64,000 nt of DNA, from contig CM068385.1 of NCBI GenBank assembly GCA_034770075.1, positions 52,398,746-52,462,745 on the forward strand, written 5' to 3'. Position numbers and translations under genes: made by a program. Within the stretch, counting starts at the first letter, position 1. Every line of letters starts with the position of its first letter. Of this stretch, positions 11,082 through 21,721 are shown one piece after another. The DNA is from Aralia elata (taxonomy: Eukaryota > Streptophyta > Magnoliopsida > Apiales > Araliaceae). Under the pieces are notes generated by a model. The model was not told the origin of the DNA and ran no database searches. It worked only from the letters and a program-made list of their open reading frames with translations.

Positions 11082-12320
11082 AACATGAGTATTCTTCCAC
11101 GCGTCATTATCCTTGATGTACTTTAGCAGATACTCCTCAAGTTTCGTTTTCTTTTCCTGCTGTAGAGGTTGTTGTTGTCTACTCTGAAATCCAGGTGGTG
11201 CTACTTGTTGAGATGCCTGTGGTTGAGTTTGGGGTGGAGGATTTTGATTGTTGCTCCATGAAAAATTCGGGTGATTTCTCCATCCTGGATTATAGCTGTT
11301 CGACTTTACCCCAAACTATTGCTGCCTATTATAGTTCCTCACAAATTGTACTGACTCAGTACTGATGGCACACTGATCTGTTGGATGACTTCCTGAACAT
11401 AACTCACATACCACTCCCAGTTGATTAACGTTCTGTACCCCAAGTGCATCAATCTTCTTCGTTAAAGCGGAAATCTGAGATGTGACTTATGTAGATAGTG
11501 CCATCATTGCATCCACTTCAAATACCCCAGCTAGTTTTGGTTGTGACATCCGTGCTGTAGGCCATTGATAATTATTCGCTGCCATATTTTCCATCAAGTT
11601 GTACGCTTCATCGCAATTTTTAGCCATCAATGCTCCACCCGCTGCTGCATCTATACTCTGTCTAACCTGACTATTCAGCCCATTATAGAAGGTTTGCACT
11701 TGTAGCCAATCAGGTAACCCATGATGGGGACATTTCCGAATTAGATCCTTAAACCTTTCCCATGTTTCGTATAATGTCTCAGAGTCATATTGGCTAAATG
11801 AAGTGATGTCGTTTCTCATCTTTGCTGTCTTTGCTGGTGGGAAAAATTTTGCCAGGAATTTTTGTGCCAAGTTATTCCATGTCGTGATAGATCCTGGTGG
11901 TAGAGAATGTAACCAACTTTTGGCTTTGTCTCTCAGTGTAAAGGGGAACAGCCTCAACCTTACTGCATCTTCCGTCACCCCATTGAATCTGAAGGTATCA
12001 CAAATTTCCAGAAAACTAACTAGATGGTCATTGGGATCATCGTTTGGTAATCCCGCGAATTGCACCGAGTTTTGAATCATATGGATAGTGCCCGGCTTAA
12101 TCTCAAAACTGGCAACTGTGATTGCAGGTCTAGCAATACTTGATTGAATTTCCGTCACTCGCGGCATAGCATACTCCCGCAGTGATTTTTGTTCGACGTT
12201 TTCAACCAAATTACCCTTATTTTCCATGATAGCATGTTGAGTATTTAGTCTCCTTCGAAAGGTACGTTCAATTTCGTTGTCGTAAAGAATTAATTCTGGA
12301 TCCTTGGATCGTGTTTGCAT
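11082..12320 (-). pseudogene. gag: Athila A gag
   Basis: Starts MQTRSKDPEL at 12320. It contains the Retrotrans_gag region with LPNDDPNDHL, RLRLFPFTLRDKAKSWLHSL and KFLAKFFPPAKTAK, then a nucleocapsid zinc knuckle CELCSGSHPTDQC (11370-11408) and a Gln-rich stretch. In-frame stops lie at 11487-11489 (TAA) and 11316-11318 (TAG). Gag would form the virus-like particle and bind element RNA. The start was chosen as the first Met in the frame after the PBS leader, and the same RTFRR segment appears in Athila2. The frame is otherwise continuous through protease and RT. Confidence 0.87.
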
Positions 12321-12488
12321 AAACCACTGAATTTACCCCAGTGCACACACAATACCCACATATCACTACTTAAACAACCTCGAATAGATGGAAGTTTATA
12401 AAAGCAAATAAAAAGAGAATAACAATAAAAATCTGTTTAAATAAATTAACAAATAAAAACTAATAATAAAATAAAAATTAGAACCGTT

Positions 12489-12505
12489 CCCCAGCAACGG
12501 CGCCA
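12489..12505 (-). promoter_or_regulatory. Athila A primer binding site (tRNA-Asp type)
   Basis: On the minus strand this reads TGGCGCCGTTGCTGGGG, one mismatch from the tRNA-Asp primer site typical of Athila. It lies 6 bp inside the LTR end at 12512. Confidence 0.88.
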
Positions 12506-13400
12506 AAAACTTGTTATCTGATTTATGTAATGACAAATACGCGCAAGTGCACACGGTCAATCAAGTAATATAGAAGTAAATACGAGTGTCGAACCCATAG
12601 AGAACAGTTTCTAACAATTATTCTAATTATTAAGCTTTTACCAATTTAAATCCACTTCAACAGTCACCTCAATTGTTTTGTGAAATTGTGTTTGATTAAC
12701 AATAAAAACTAAATTAACTAACAATTATTGATCACCAGATGATTAAACATAGGAATACAATTTCCCCAATTGCTCCACAATAATCTCCTTATCTTATTTT
12801 CTCTTAATTAATTCAATGAGTTGCCAACTAGGATTGCCTATCAATTTATTAACATCTTTCAATGATTAATAAAAAGACCTATTTCAGTTATTTTGCTATT
12901 TTCATACAAGACACTTAAAATAGATTCATTAAGCCCAAACTCCTAACATAGTCGCATATGGCATACAAGTACTTTTGTCTCACACACTATTATGTTATCC
13001 TTAACAAGAATCAACAAATTCATGCGTTATTATATTCAGTTCTAATCTAAGATTTCCTCTTTCAATTCCATCAAAGATATCAGATTAATTGTTGGCCAAA
13101 CAATTATTTAATTAAGCACAAAATATGATAATTGAATTATTTCTTCGCAAAAGGTTCCATTGTACTCCTAATTAGAAAATTAGTTCATCATCATGATTGA
13201 AACAAAAAGATTAAAATTAAATAGCATCTTAAATACAGATAATGAAATTAAGAGAAGAAATAAAACTCTGTCGAGGAACTTCAATCTCTATAGCTTCAAT
13301 CTCTGTCTTGTCGTGCTCTCCAATAAAATATCCAAATTCCAATAGAAATTGCTCTCAATGAATTGCAGTCAAAAGTCCCTCAAAAACAAGTTACAATCAA

Positions 13401-13410
13401 GTATTTATAG
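13401..13410 (-). promoter_or_regulatory. TATA box of Athila A LTR
   Basis: Minus-strand CTATAAATAC, about 130 bp downstream of the dyad array and inside the LTR, as expected for a retrotransposon promoter. Confidence 0.6.
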
Positions 13411-13537
13411 CCCTAATAAAACCCTATTACAATAGATGAATATAAATCCTTAATTGAATCAACTTCAACTGACACAAGGAAATAAAATCTCAACTACCTT
13501 AAACATTCGTCAGAGTAGCGCTTTCCTTCTTACTGCA

Positions 13538-13699
13538 GTGCGCCCCGCGCCGTATATGCAGAGTCTCCAATCCAGCTTAGCGCGGCCCGCGCCATTTCAT
13601 CCCTTCTTGCAGCGCGCCCCGCGCTATCCAGGCAGCAATTCCAGCCCAGTGAGGCGCGACCCGCGCCATTTCCCTTGTTACAGCGGCGCGCCCCGCGCT
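13538..13699 (-). repeat. GC-rich dyad array 2 (Athila A LTR)
   Basis: Five modules of the same GCGCGCCCCGCGC(C/T) type as array 1 start at 13538, 13580, 13612, 13654 and 13686. The steps are 42, 32, 42 and 32 bp, an exact alternation. In the element's orientation the array lies upstream of the TATA box, in an enhancer-like position. The spacers are only weakly alike. Confidence 0.9.
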
Positions 13700-13865
13700 A
13701 ATGTGGCAGCATATCCAACTCTTCAGCACCCCCACTAGAACTCCTCCAATCCCTACTTCCTACAAAATAACACCAAACACAAGAAAGTCAAACGAACAAA
13801 ACCCAAAAACTCACAATATTCCAAGTTAAATGAACTCAATTTATAGGTTTTCAACCTACTCATCA

Positions 13866-13877
13866 AATACCCCCAAA
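13866..13877 (-). promoter_or_regulatory. Athila polypurine tract
   Basis: Minus-strand TTTGGGGGTATT abuts the LTR start TGATGAG. The placement matches the plus-strand primer site of LTR elements. Confidence 0.5.
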
Positions 13878-15017
13878 CACTAACAAAACTAACAAAACAA
13901 AATGAATGCAACTAAAGATATCGAGCAAGAACCTTAGAAGTAGATAACACTTATGCCTTAGAGATAAACATTCGACTTACAATCAACATCGCATCATGCA
14001 ACCTCATCATCTCTCTCATCCTTACCTCACTAACACAACTCTAGCCTCTCCCTTTGTGTGTGTGTCAACATCATATCAGTGGTTCACAGTTATCTATGTG
14101 ATCAATTTCATGTACTCACTCACCCTTCGCATCAATTTGTCAACCAACATAGCATCCACACAAAGAATAGAGAGTCCAGGATTTAACCCAAGTAACATAA
14201 CTCATTAGCGGGTGCGTTTTACACTCCATCCCACTACTCCTTTATTGTCTGACTCGTGTAATGTTCAACCCTCTTAGGCTTTTCAAAGGTACCCCATCGC
14301 AAACTTTCGACCAACGACTCCCAAACCAGACAGTTTTAGGGCGTTGGGTGTAAAGACATCCCCTAGGGCTTACTTGTTCAGGTAGCAGAGGCCACAGAGT
14401 TAAACTAAGCCAGCTTTTATTCCTTCTATATAAATATATAATTTTTCCATTTTTTGTGTTTTTTATTTATTTTTAAACTATAAATATATGAACCCAAGAC
14501 TCCCCCAAACTTATGTGTCAACCAATGTTCAATTTTGAATCAATGCTCAGATGAGTTTCCATGTCATGTCATACATAAAGTTCCTAATCGCCACTAATAG
14601 TCAACTGGTGTGCTTGAATATGGAAAAAGACATTAACCATGAAATGAGGTTACAATAATCAAGATAAACGGGTACATGATACTGTGAATTCTTATAAATT
14701 AAATTCCATCAGACTCATCATCGGCCAATATTACTACCAAAGCTCAATGCTCGACGATCGTACAAAATCCTACATGAATGCAAATTTTTTTATTTTATGC
14801 AAAGCTAAATAAATAAAAGAATGCTAATGAATAATCCTATTTAAAGATGATGCTACCATGCAATCCTACTATGCAGACACATATATAACCACCACTAAGA
14901 ACCACAAAGAAACAAAACAAACTAACGAAACCACCCCCCAAACTTAAATCAAGTTATGTCCTCATAACGAAAAGAACTAAAAAAGTTTAAGAACAGAGGA
15001 CTTCCCTGATCCGCAAG

Positions 15018-15236
15018 TCAATCCGAACGAGAATCCTCATCATCACTATCTGTAGAGGAATACTTGTCTGCTGCTGCAACCTCATCGTCTGAAGGGGGAT
15101 ATGTATGAAGAACAGGTGGAACAGGTAGCTGAACATGATCGGTGTTAGGGCTAAATCGGGAGAAGGCAGCCGCCAAAGCAGTAAAAGATCGCACAGTGTA
15201 AGTGTACATTGTTGCCTGGGGTTGAGCCAACCGCAA
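15018..15236 (-). pseudogene. Acidic C-terminal tail of an Athila env-like ORF
   Basis: A 72-residue open frame ends in a Ser/Asp/Glu-rich tail (STDSDDEDSRSD). Similar tails close the extra ORF of plant Athila-type elements. Its upstream part is missing because the LTR fragment starts at 15243. The position between that fragment and the PPT fits the 3'-most ORF of the element. It has no catalytic domain, and the identity is tentative. Confidence 0.4.
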
Positions 15237-15242
15237 GTTCTA

Positions 15243-15353
15243 CTTTTCTATCCTCCATTGAAAACGACTAGAAAATCAAGCGAACAAAACCAAAAAATTC
15301 ACAATATTCCAAGTTAAACGAACTCAATTCATAGGTTTTCAACCTACTCATCA
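15243..15353 (-). mobile_element. Athila LTR terminal fragment
   Basis: About 100 bp closely match 13755-13865 and end at the same CCTACTCATCA terminus. It marks the outer edge of the Athila insertion in Tekay1. The rest of this LTR is missing. Confidence 0.75.
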
Positions 15354-15356
15354 GCA

Positions 15357-16108
15357 GTCTCGCGATGTGGTATCAGGTATCATTCCGATCAATAATATAA
15401 ATACTTATGTATTGTTTGATTCGGGTGCTACTTGTTCATTTATATTCGATGACTTGCAAAGAATGTAGATTTGCCTAAGGAGGAATTAGATTACCCTTTG
15501 AACATAGAAATTACGAATAGGGAGGTAATTCCTGTTAGGTACGTACACAAGAACTGTATAGTGGATATTAAGGGAAATGTGATGACTGTAGATTTGATCC
15601 CAATTAAACTTGGGGAATTTGACGTTATTTTAGGAATGGATTGGCTATTTAATTATGGAGTGATAATTAACTGTCAAAAAGAAACGTATTAACCTTATGA
15701 CTCCGTCAAAAGTGGTATTTTATGGCAGCAAGTCGCCTAGACAAGCGAGTTATCTGACGATGATGCAAGCCAGGAAGTTGCTAAGACAAGATTGTGTGGG
15801 ATACTTAGCCTACATAGTTGATATTCAAAAAGAGAGTCCGAAATTAGAAGAGATACCTGTCGTAAGGAACTTTGTAGACGTCTTTCCAAACAATTTGCCA
15901 GGACTTTCGCCAGATAGGGAAGTTAAATTTGTAATCGCTTTTGGTGTCAGGGACCGCCCCGATATCGAAAGCTCCGTACCGTATGGCTCCAGTGGAGATG
16001 AAAGAATTGATGGTACAACTGTAAGAACTTTTAGATAAGAAGTATATTCAGCCGAGTGTATCGCCATGGGGAGCGCCGGTATTATTTGTCAAGAAGAAGG
16101 ATGGATCG
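15357..16108 (+). pseudogene. pol: Tekay1 protease and linker (frameshifted)
   Basis: Opens with DVVSGIIPINNINTYVLFDSGATCSF, including the aspartic protease active site DSGA, then MDWLFNYGVIINC as in Tekay2. The frame changes near 15460, 15690 and 15945, and there is a stop at 15690-15692. The protein would have released the mature proteins from Gag-Pol. The N-terminal gag part was separated from it by the Athila A insertion and lies outside the window. Confidence 0.85.
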
Positions 16109-17090
16109 ATGCGACTTTGCATTGATTATAGAGAGTTGAACAAGGTCATGATTAAAAATAAATACCCGTCGCCAAGGATCGACAACTTGTTCGATCAATT
16201 GAAAGGAACTAGGTATTTCTCGAAGATAGATTTGAGAAGTGGTTATGATCAGTTAAAGGTGAGGAAGGAAGATGTACCGAAGACAGTGTTCAGGACTCGT
16301 TATGGTCACTACAAGTTTCTGGTGATGTCATTTGGTCTAACAACTGCTCCTGCAGCATTTATGGACTTAATGAACAGGGTGTTTAAGCCGTTTTTGGATA
16401 AGTTTGTAGTAGTATTCATCGCTGATATTCTAATATAATCCAAAACCAAGGAAGAGCATGCAGAACATTTGAAGGCGACATTAGAAGCATTAAGAAGAGA
16501 GAAGTTGTACGTTAAGTTTTCAAAATGTGAATTCTAGATAGAGCGAGCGCAATTTATTGGACATGTGGTTGACAAGGATGGGATTTCGATGGATCCGTCA
16601 AAAGTTGAAGCAGTGCTTAACTGGGATCAGCCGAAAACACCGTCGGAAGTAAGGAGTCTCCCAGGATTGGCAGGTTACTACAGAAGACTTATTCAGGATT
16701 TTTCCAAAATTTCGACTCCGTTAACGAATTTGACTAGGAAGGCGGTGAAGTTCGTTTGGACGAAAAAGTGTGAGGAAAGTTTTCAAGAATTAAAGAAAAG
16801 GTTGAGTATGGCACCAGTGTTGTCTCTACCGGATAGCATAGGAAATTTTATGGTATACAGTGATGCATCGCATAAAGGACTAGGCTGTGTGCTTATGCAG
16901 AATGGTAAAGTCATTGCGTACGCGTCACGACAATTAAAGGACTATAAGAAAGGGGTATCCTACCCATGATTTAGAATTGGCCGCGGTAGTGTTTGCCTTG
17001 AAGATCTAGAAGCACTATCTTTACGGGGAGAAGTGTGAAATATATACGGACCACAAGGGTCTGAAATATATTTTCACACAGAAGGACCTG
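16030..17090 (+). pseudogene. pol: Tekay1 reverse transcriptase and RNase H
   Basis: RT blocks present: SPWGAPVLFVKKKDGS, CIDYRELNKV, FSKIDLRSGYDQLKV and VMSFGLTTAPAAFM. At the catalytic site the sequence reads FIADIL instead of FIDDIL, because the codon at 16421-16423 is GCT (Ala), so the first catalytic Asp is lost. A TAA follows at 16436-16438. RNase H starts at MVYSDASHKGLGCVLM. Near 16950 a run of four G shifts the frame, and YPTHDLELAA continues in another frame. The copy cannot encode an active RT. Confidence 0.88.
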
Positions 17091-17093
17091 AAC

Positions 17094-18715
17094 ATGCGAC
17101 AGAGGAGATGGTTGGAATTGATAAAAGATTACAACTGCGAGATTTTATACCATCCGGGTAAAGCGAACGTTGTGGCTGACGCCTTAAGCAGAAAGGGTCG
17201 GGAGAAACTGTCTATGTTAACCGCTCAGGAGGAGCTAATTACAGCTATGGCAAAACTAGAGTTGGAGGTGAAATATCCGGGGGAATCTGACGAAAAACTG
17301 TTTCAATTGGGAACCGACCCAACTTTGGGGGATAAGGTGAGGGAAACACAACTTCAGGATGAGGAATGTGGGAAAATCAGGAAAAGGATATCTGAAGGTG
17401 ATGAAGCGAAATTCAAAGTTGATAACGACGGATTATTGAGATTCGAGGGAAGAATTTGGGTTCCGCCAGTACCAGAGATTAAGGAGGAAATTTTGAGCGA
17501 GGCTCATAATTCAAGATATTCGATTCATCCGGGAAGTACGAAGATGTACCAGGATCTCCGACAATATTTCTGGTGGCCGAATATGAAAAGGAACGTTGTT
17601 GATTGTGTAGCCAAGTATTTGACATGTCAGAAAATTAAAGCAGAACATCAGAGACCGAGTGGGTTACTACAACCGTTAGAAATCCCAAAATAGAAATGGG
17701 AACATATCACAATGGATTTCGTAGTCGGTTTTCTGATAACTCAGAAAGGGTTTGATGCAGTTTGGGTTATCTAGATCGACTGACCAAATCAGCACATTTC
17801 CTAGCGATCAAGATCAGAATTAACCTAGATCAGTTGGCAAAGTTATATGTGAAGGAGATTGCTTCAAGGCATGGTATTCCAGTTTCTATCGTCTCAGATA
17901 GGGATTCGCATTTCACAGCGAACTTCTGGAAGCGACTACAAGAATGCATGGGAACGCAGTTACATATGAGTACGACATATCATCCACAGACCGACGGACA
18001 AAGTGAAAGAACGACTCAAACATTGGAAGATATGTTAAGAGCTTGCATCATAGATTTCAAAGAAAATTGGGATGATCATCTACCGTTGGTGGAATTTGCT
18101 TACAATAACAGTTACCACGCAAGTATTGGCACGCCGCCTTACGAAGCGTTGTATGACAGAAAGTGCAGAACTCCATTATGTTGGGATGAAGTTGGCGAAC
18201 ATCAATTACTAGGACCAGAACTGGTACAACAAACTGCAGAAATCGTCAAGCAGAAGAAATATGCCGATCAACATCGTAAAAATCGAGAATTTAAGACTGG
18301 TAGCTACGTTTTCTTGAAAGTGTCTCCCTGGAAGGGGAAAATTCGTTTTGGCAAGAAGGGAAAACTAAGCCCGAGGTTCATTGGACCCTTCGAAGTGTTA
18401 CGAAGAATTAGAGAGGTCACATATGAGATAGCTTTACCTCTGACATTAGAACACGTTTATAATATTTTTCATGTCTCGGTGTTACGACCATACAAACCCG
18501 ACTACAAACATGTCATATAATATAAACCCCTGCAATTTGAAAAAGATTTATCTTACGAAGAAGAGCCTGTTCAGATAGTTGATAGGAAAGAGCAAGTACT
18601 CAGAAATAAAATTATACCTTCTCTTAAGGTGATCTGGAGGAACCACAACGCTGAAGAAGCTACGTGGGAACTCGAAGATCAGATGATGAGAAATTATCCA
18701 CAGTTATTTGCTTAG
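17094..18715 (+). pseudogene. pol: Tekay1 RNase H end, integrase and chromodomain
   Basis: Begins MRQRRWLELIKDYN and continues with the integrase zinc-binding region (HPGSTKMYQDL ... CVAKYLTCQKIKAEH), a TAG at 17691-17693 and a 1-bp shift near 17760. The core follows with IVSDRD (second Asp) and QSERTTQ (Glu). About ten residues present in Tekay2 are missing after AEIVK near 18250. TAA at 18518-18520 precedes the C-terminal chromodomain (SYEEEPVQIVDRKEQVLRN to EEATWELED), which ends at TAG 18713-18715. Chromodomains of this kind guide integration toward marked chromatin. Confidence 0.88.
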
Positions 18716-18724
18716 TGTATGTGT

Positions 18725-18837
18725 AGCGATTCTGGGATATAATCTTTGTAAGGGGGGGGGGGGAGAATGTAACGGGATGAAGTAATTGAGTAGTGATTTT
18801 GGGGACAGAATCCTTTTAAGGGGGGAAAAATGTAACG
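18725..18837 (+). repeat. Duplicated PPT and LTR-start junction of Tekay1
   Basis: The sequence from GCGATTCTGGGA through a 12-G run to TGTAACGG (18726-18775) is followed by a diverged copy from TGATTTTGGGGACAG through AAGGGGGG to TGTAACGAAC (18793-18840). Each copy has a purine tract followed by TGTAACG. Tekay2 has only one such junction. Confidence 0.75.
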
Positions 18838-19474
18838 AACGAGAATTTTATATTTGATCCTTAAATATTTATTGAATTAAATAAATATTTGTGTGATTTA
18901 TTTATTGAGCTAAATAAATATTTGATGAAATTATTGTAGATTAATTGAATTGAATGTGTTACATTTATTATATTAATGCGAAGTAATTTTATAGTGCAAG
19001 GTGTTATTTTAATTGAGATAATTTAATTAAGTGAGTTATTTATTAGTTTTGACGTTGCTCTAGTTAATTTAACAATTAATTAGAGATTTGTTGAATTGTT
19101 ATAAATAAATGAGAATTTTTATTATATGATTAATTGAGTAGTAGTGGCTTTTATTTAATTGTAATATAATTTGTTTATTAAAGTGTGACAATAAACTATA
19201 TAATAAACTAGTTAATTAAAATAAACTAAAAAGGAGTTTTAAAAGACAAACCAAACAAGGCCTTAAGAACATGGGAGCACTTAAGCCATTATGCGCTTAA
19301 CTGATGCACATGTATTCATCAGTTAATTTATACGTGTTTCTATCATCAGCATTTCCTTTAGCTAACTTAGAGAATTAAGAGAGAGTTTTGAGAGAAATTG
19401 AGAGTTGAGAAGAAATTTGGAGAATTGGAAGTAGAGTTCTCATCGTCTTGCATATTCTAAACTACTGATTGAAG

Positions 19475-21269
19475 GTAAATTCTTAAATCCAAGCTTTAAT
19501 TATGCTTTTAAAGCTTTTCCATGAACTTATATTTTTAAGTTCTCTATAATTTGAATTCTATGGCTAAATTTTAAAGAACTTGATGTTAGATGTTTGTAAG
19601 CATGCATAAATATATTTTATATGATTTATATATGGTTTAGAGTAATTAAATCCATGAAACTATATTTAATTAGAGTTTAGAAGTTTACAGAGAAGAAAAA
19701 TTTGAAAATGGCTTAAATGTATGAAAATTTATGTTTGAATTGCATGTTAAACGGTAAATTGATGATTGATTATATTTAAGCATGTGAAAACAAAGAAAAC
19801 AAAACTTAAACGGATTAATTCGGTGTTATAACGAACCTGTTATGTGTGATTTCATGAAATTTAAAGAAACTTTGATAATATGATAAAAACCTCAAATTTT
19901 GGTTCTTAGATTCATAGTTTATGTGATTTAAGTCGATAAAATCGTGCAATAATTGTTGGGTTATGTTTCTGTAAAGTACAGAACCTATGGGTAGTAAATT
20001 TGTCGTTTGAATAAAACTTTGGCCAAATTTGGCATTTGCTGTGTTCTTCGCGAACTGCAGAATTTCGGTTTCAGGTTCACCGCCGCGGCGGTGAAATTAC
20101 ACTAGGTTTGTCGCCCCGGCGGTGTCCCCGCCCCGACGGTCTAATTACACTAAGTTTACCGCCCCAGCGGTATCCTCGCCCCGACGGGCTTATTATACTA
20201 AGTTTACCGCCCCGACGGTGGCCTCGCCTCAGCGGTCTTTTGTGAAGAAAACTCCCGCCCCGGCGGGAGATGCAGAAAATGCTATTTTTTTTCTTCTTTC
20301 TTTGTGGTCATGTTATGTTATCCTATGCATGTTTAAAGCTTAGACTAGTGTATTAAATGAATATTAAGATACTGTGATGGATGATAAGTATATACCCATT
20401 GATTATCTGATAACAATTAAGATATTAAGATGAGGTTAGATGAGAGTGAATCCTCAAGTGTTGATAATATTGTAACTAATCATTGTTATTTATATATAAA
20501 CGGAATGTGTAGGTTGTTTAATGAACGTGAATTTTAATTTATAAGCTACGCACGAGGCAAGTATCTTATCCTTACTTATTACTTTACGCAAGTTTCTGAA
20601 CTTCACTATTTTATTGTGCAAGTTTCCTAACTCTATTACTTTATTGAGCAAGTTCTTTATTCTAATTCATTCAATTTCAGGAATCCAAATGAGATATTCT
20701 AATTCCCTTTTAGTAATACTTCACTTATACAGAGTTTATTCAATTGTACATTTTGTGAGCTTCAGTCTTTGGTTCTTGAATTCCATTTAAAGTTTAATTA
20801 TTGAGCCTTGATTGACTAGTGATCCTTTATTGATTTGACTAGTCCATAGTTGATGAGTGTTCTAAATTCTAGAAATGTTATTGAAGTAAATCCAAACCAA
20901 ACTTCCTTTGGTGCGGACTCTGATATCAAACTGAGATGAACAACCCTTTTATAGGGGATTATTTTACGCGTTAGCGTTTAGATGTTGTGCACATACATGG
21001 TACAAAGGGCTGATCCCCCTAAGTACGAGAAGTAAGGTCCATATAGTCTTACGACTGTTAAAGGTTTAAAGTAGAAATAGTTGATAACCTAGGACATAGT
21101 TCGTGGTCTTGTGACCCTCAGATGTTCTTTTGATTCTTGTTTTATAATCTTGATTCAAAAGCCGAGCTTTCAGTTATTTAGTATTCATTGACTATTCACA
21201 TGTTATTATTATTTTTATTGTGATACTTGCTGGGCAATTGTTGCTCACCCTTATATAATAACATTGCAG
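19475..21269 (+). other. Predicted intron in Tekay1 LTR
   Basis: The donor-like GATTGAAG/GTAAAT at 19474/19475 follows a GAGA-rich segment. The acceptor-like ACATTGCAG/CTAAA ends at 21269. The length would be 1795 bp, and the dyad array lies inside. Supported only by conservation with other Tekay LTRs. Confidence 0.4.
20081..20266 (+). repeat. GC-rich dyad array 3 (Tekay1 LTR), 31/17 phase
   Basis: Eight 11-bp modules of the type CGCCCCGACGG or CGCCGCGGCGG start at 20081, 20112, 20129, 20160, 20177, 20208, 20225 and 20256. The steps are 31, 17, 31, 17, 31, 17 and 31 bp without exception. The unit is a 48-bp tandem repeat whose AT-rich long spacers are alike (TAATTACACTAAGTTTA type). The first module is a perfect palindrome, CCGCCGCGGCGG. 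Confidence 0.93.
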
Positions 21270-21471
21270 CTAAAGTTAAAAGAATTGATGAGTCATCCAC
21301 TAGTAAGGGCAAAGGCAAAGCAAACAAGTGATGAAGACTTGTTTAATTTGTTGAAAGATGTTATGTAATAGACTTATGTCATTTATGTTATATTTTCGCA
21401 TTGATGCTTCTTTTTAAGGTTAGATGACCAAATCCTGTGGGAATGAAGTACTCGGATTTGGGGGTGTCACA

Positions 21472-21721
21472 CATGATACGCGCCGCGGCTCACAATAGCG
21501 AGCGCCGCGGCCCATGATCTCTGTTCATTTTCTTGCTTTTCTTCTTTGATCGCCCAATTACTTCAAATATTACGATTTTGCCACTTAACTCCTTTATTCC
21601 TACAAAATGAATAAAAACGATAAATTAAATACAAACTCTATAAAATAACATAAAATAATTAAAAACACACAAATTATTAAGCCTAAAAGTACCCAAATAA
21701 TAAGTATAAACCTACTCATCA
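21472..21721 (-). mobile_element. Athila LTR fragment (Athila C)
   Basis: On the minus strand it begins TGATGAGTAGG at 21721, the terminus seen in Athila A, and runs to the Tekay1 junction. It holds two GCGCCGCGG modules 22 bp apart. No coding sequence. The remainder is on the other side of Tekay1, outside the window. Confidence 0.65.
21480..21510 (-). repeat. GC-rich dyad pair in Athila C LTR
   Basis: GCGCCGCGG occurs at 21480 and 21502 (22-bp step). The central CCGCGG is palindromic. Tekay1 inserted about 8 bp to the left, so any further modules were split off. Confidence 0.65.

Larger units (their letters stand above)
12512..13865 (-). mobile_element. LTR of Athila A (about 1.35 kb)
   Basis: On the minus strand it starts TGATGAGTAGGTTG at 13865 and ends GATAACA at 12512, just before the PBS. 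It holds a TATA-like CTATAAATAC and a GC-rich dyad array. Polypurine-like TTTGGGGGTATT abuts its outer side, so this one LTR serves both as 5' LTR of Athila A and as 3' LTR of the sequence at 13866-15242. Confidence 0.75.
13866..15242 (-). mobile_element. Athila 3' internal region (second copy) ending in a PPT
   Basis: This non-LTR sequence lies between two copies of the same LTR terminus (13865 and 15353). On the minus strand it ends in purine-rich TTTGGGGGTATT directly before the LTR start, as a polypurine tract would. It holds one small acidic ORF tail (15236-15018) and otherwise AT-rich non-coding sequence with GT and CCCCC runs. I interpret it as the 3' end of an Athila copy whose remaining internal part has been deleted. 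Confidence 0.6.
536..15353 (-). mobile_element. Athila-lineage Ty3/gypsy element (Athila A), partial
   Basis: Read on the minus strand, the order is LTR (13865 to 12512), tRNA-Asp-type PBS, gag, DLGA protease, RT, RNase H, integrase, a non-coding spacer and the start of an env-like ORF. The gene order, the absence of a chromodomain and the TGGCGCC primer site place it in the Athila lineage. Its right edge at 15353 lies inside Tekay1 coding sequence, so it inserted into Tekay1. Its left part, with the 3' LTR, is outside the window. A solo LTR (3144-8490) is nested in its RNase H. All gag-pol pieces share one frame with several in-frame stops, so the copy is dead but has few frameshifts. Confidence 0.85.
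15354..21471 (+). mobile_element. Tekay1: Tekay/Del chromovirus, 3' half
   Basis: Starts abruptly in the protease domain at the Athila A junction and continues through RT, RNase H, integrase, chromodomain, PPT and a 2.64-kb 3' LTR. The order and protein motifs match Tekay2. Several frameshifts make it older and more decayed than Tekay2. The sequence to its right is an Athila LTR, the target into which it inserted. Confidence 0.88.
18831..21471 (+). mobile_element. 3' LTR of Tekay1 (2641 bp)
   Basis: TGTAACGAAC to GGGGGTGTCACA, with TG...CA ends. It follows a polypurine tract and is followed by Athila LTR sequence. It contains a GC-rich dyad array and shares the GGGGTGTCACA end, the GGCTGATCCCC segment and the TTGCAG/CTAAA acceptor-like site with the other Tekay LTRs. 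The related LTR at 62613 starts alike (TGTAACGAA). I see no ORF of interest in it. Confidence 0.9.

Noticed and set aside
14461..15000. Host gene fragment in the Athila spacer
   Set aside because: No domain, splice structure or codon bias was seen. The position between a PPT and an acidic ORF tail explains it as element sequence.
20036..20343. Arg/Pro-rich ORFs over the Tekay1 array
   Set aside because: The repeated protein motif reflects the 48-bp DNA repeat, a multiple of three, and not a gene.
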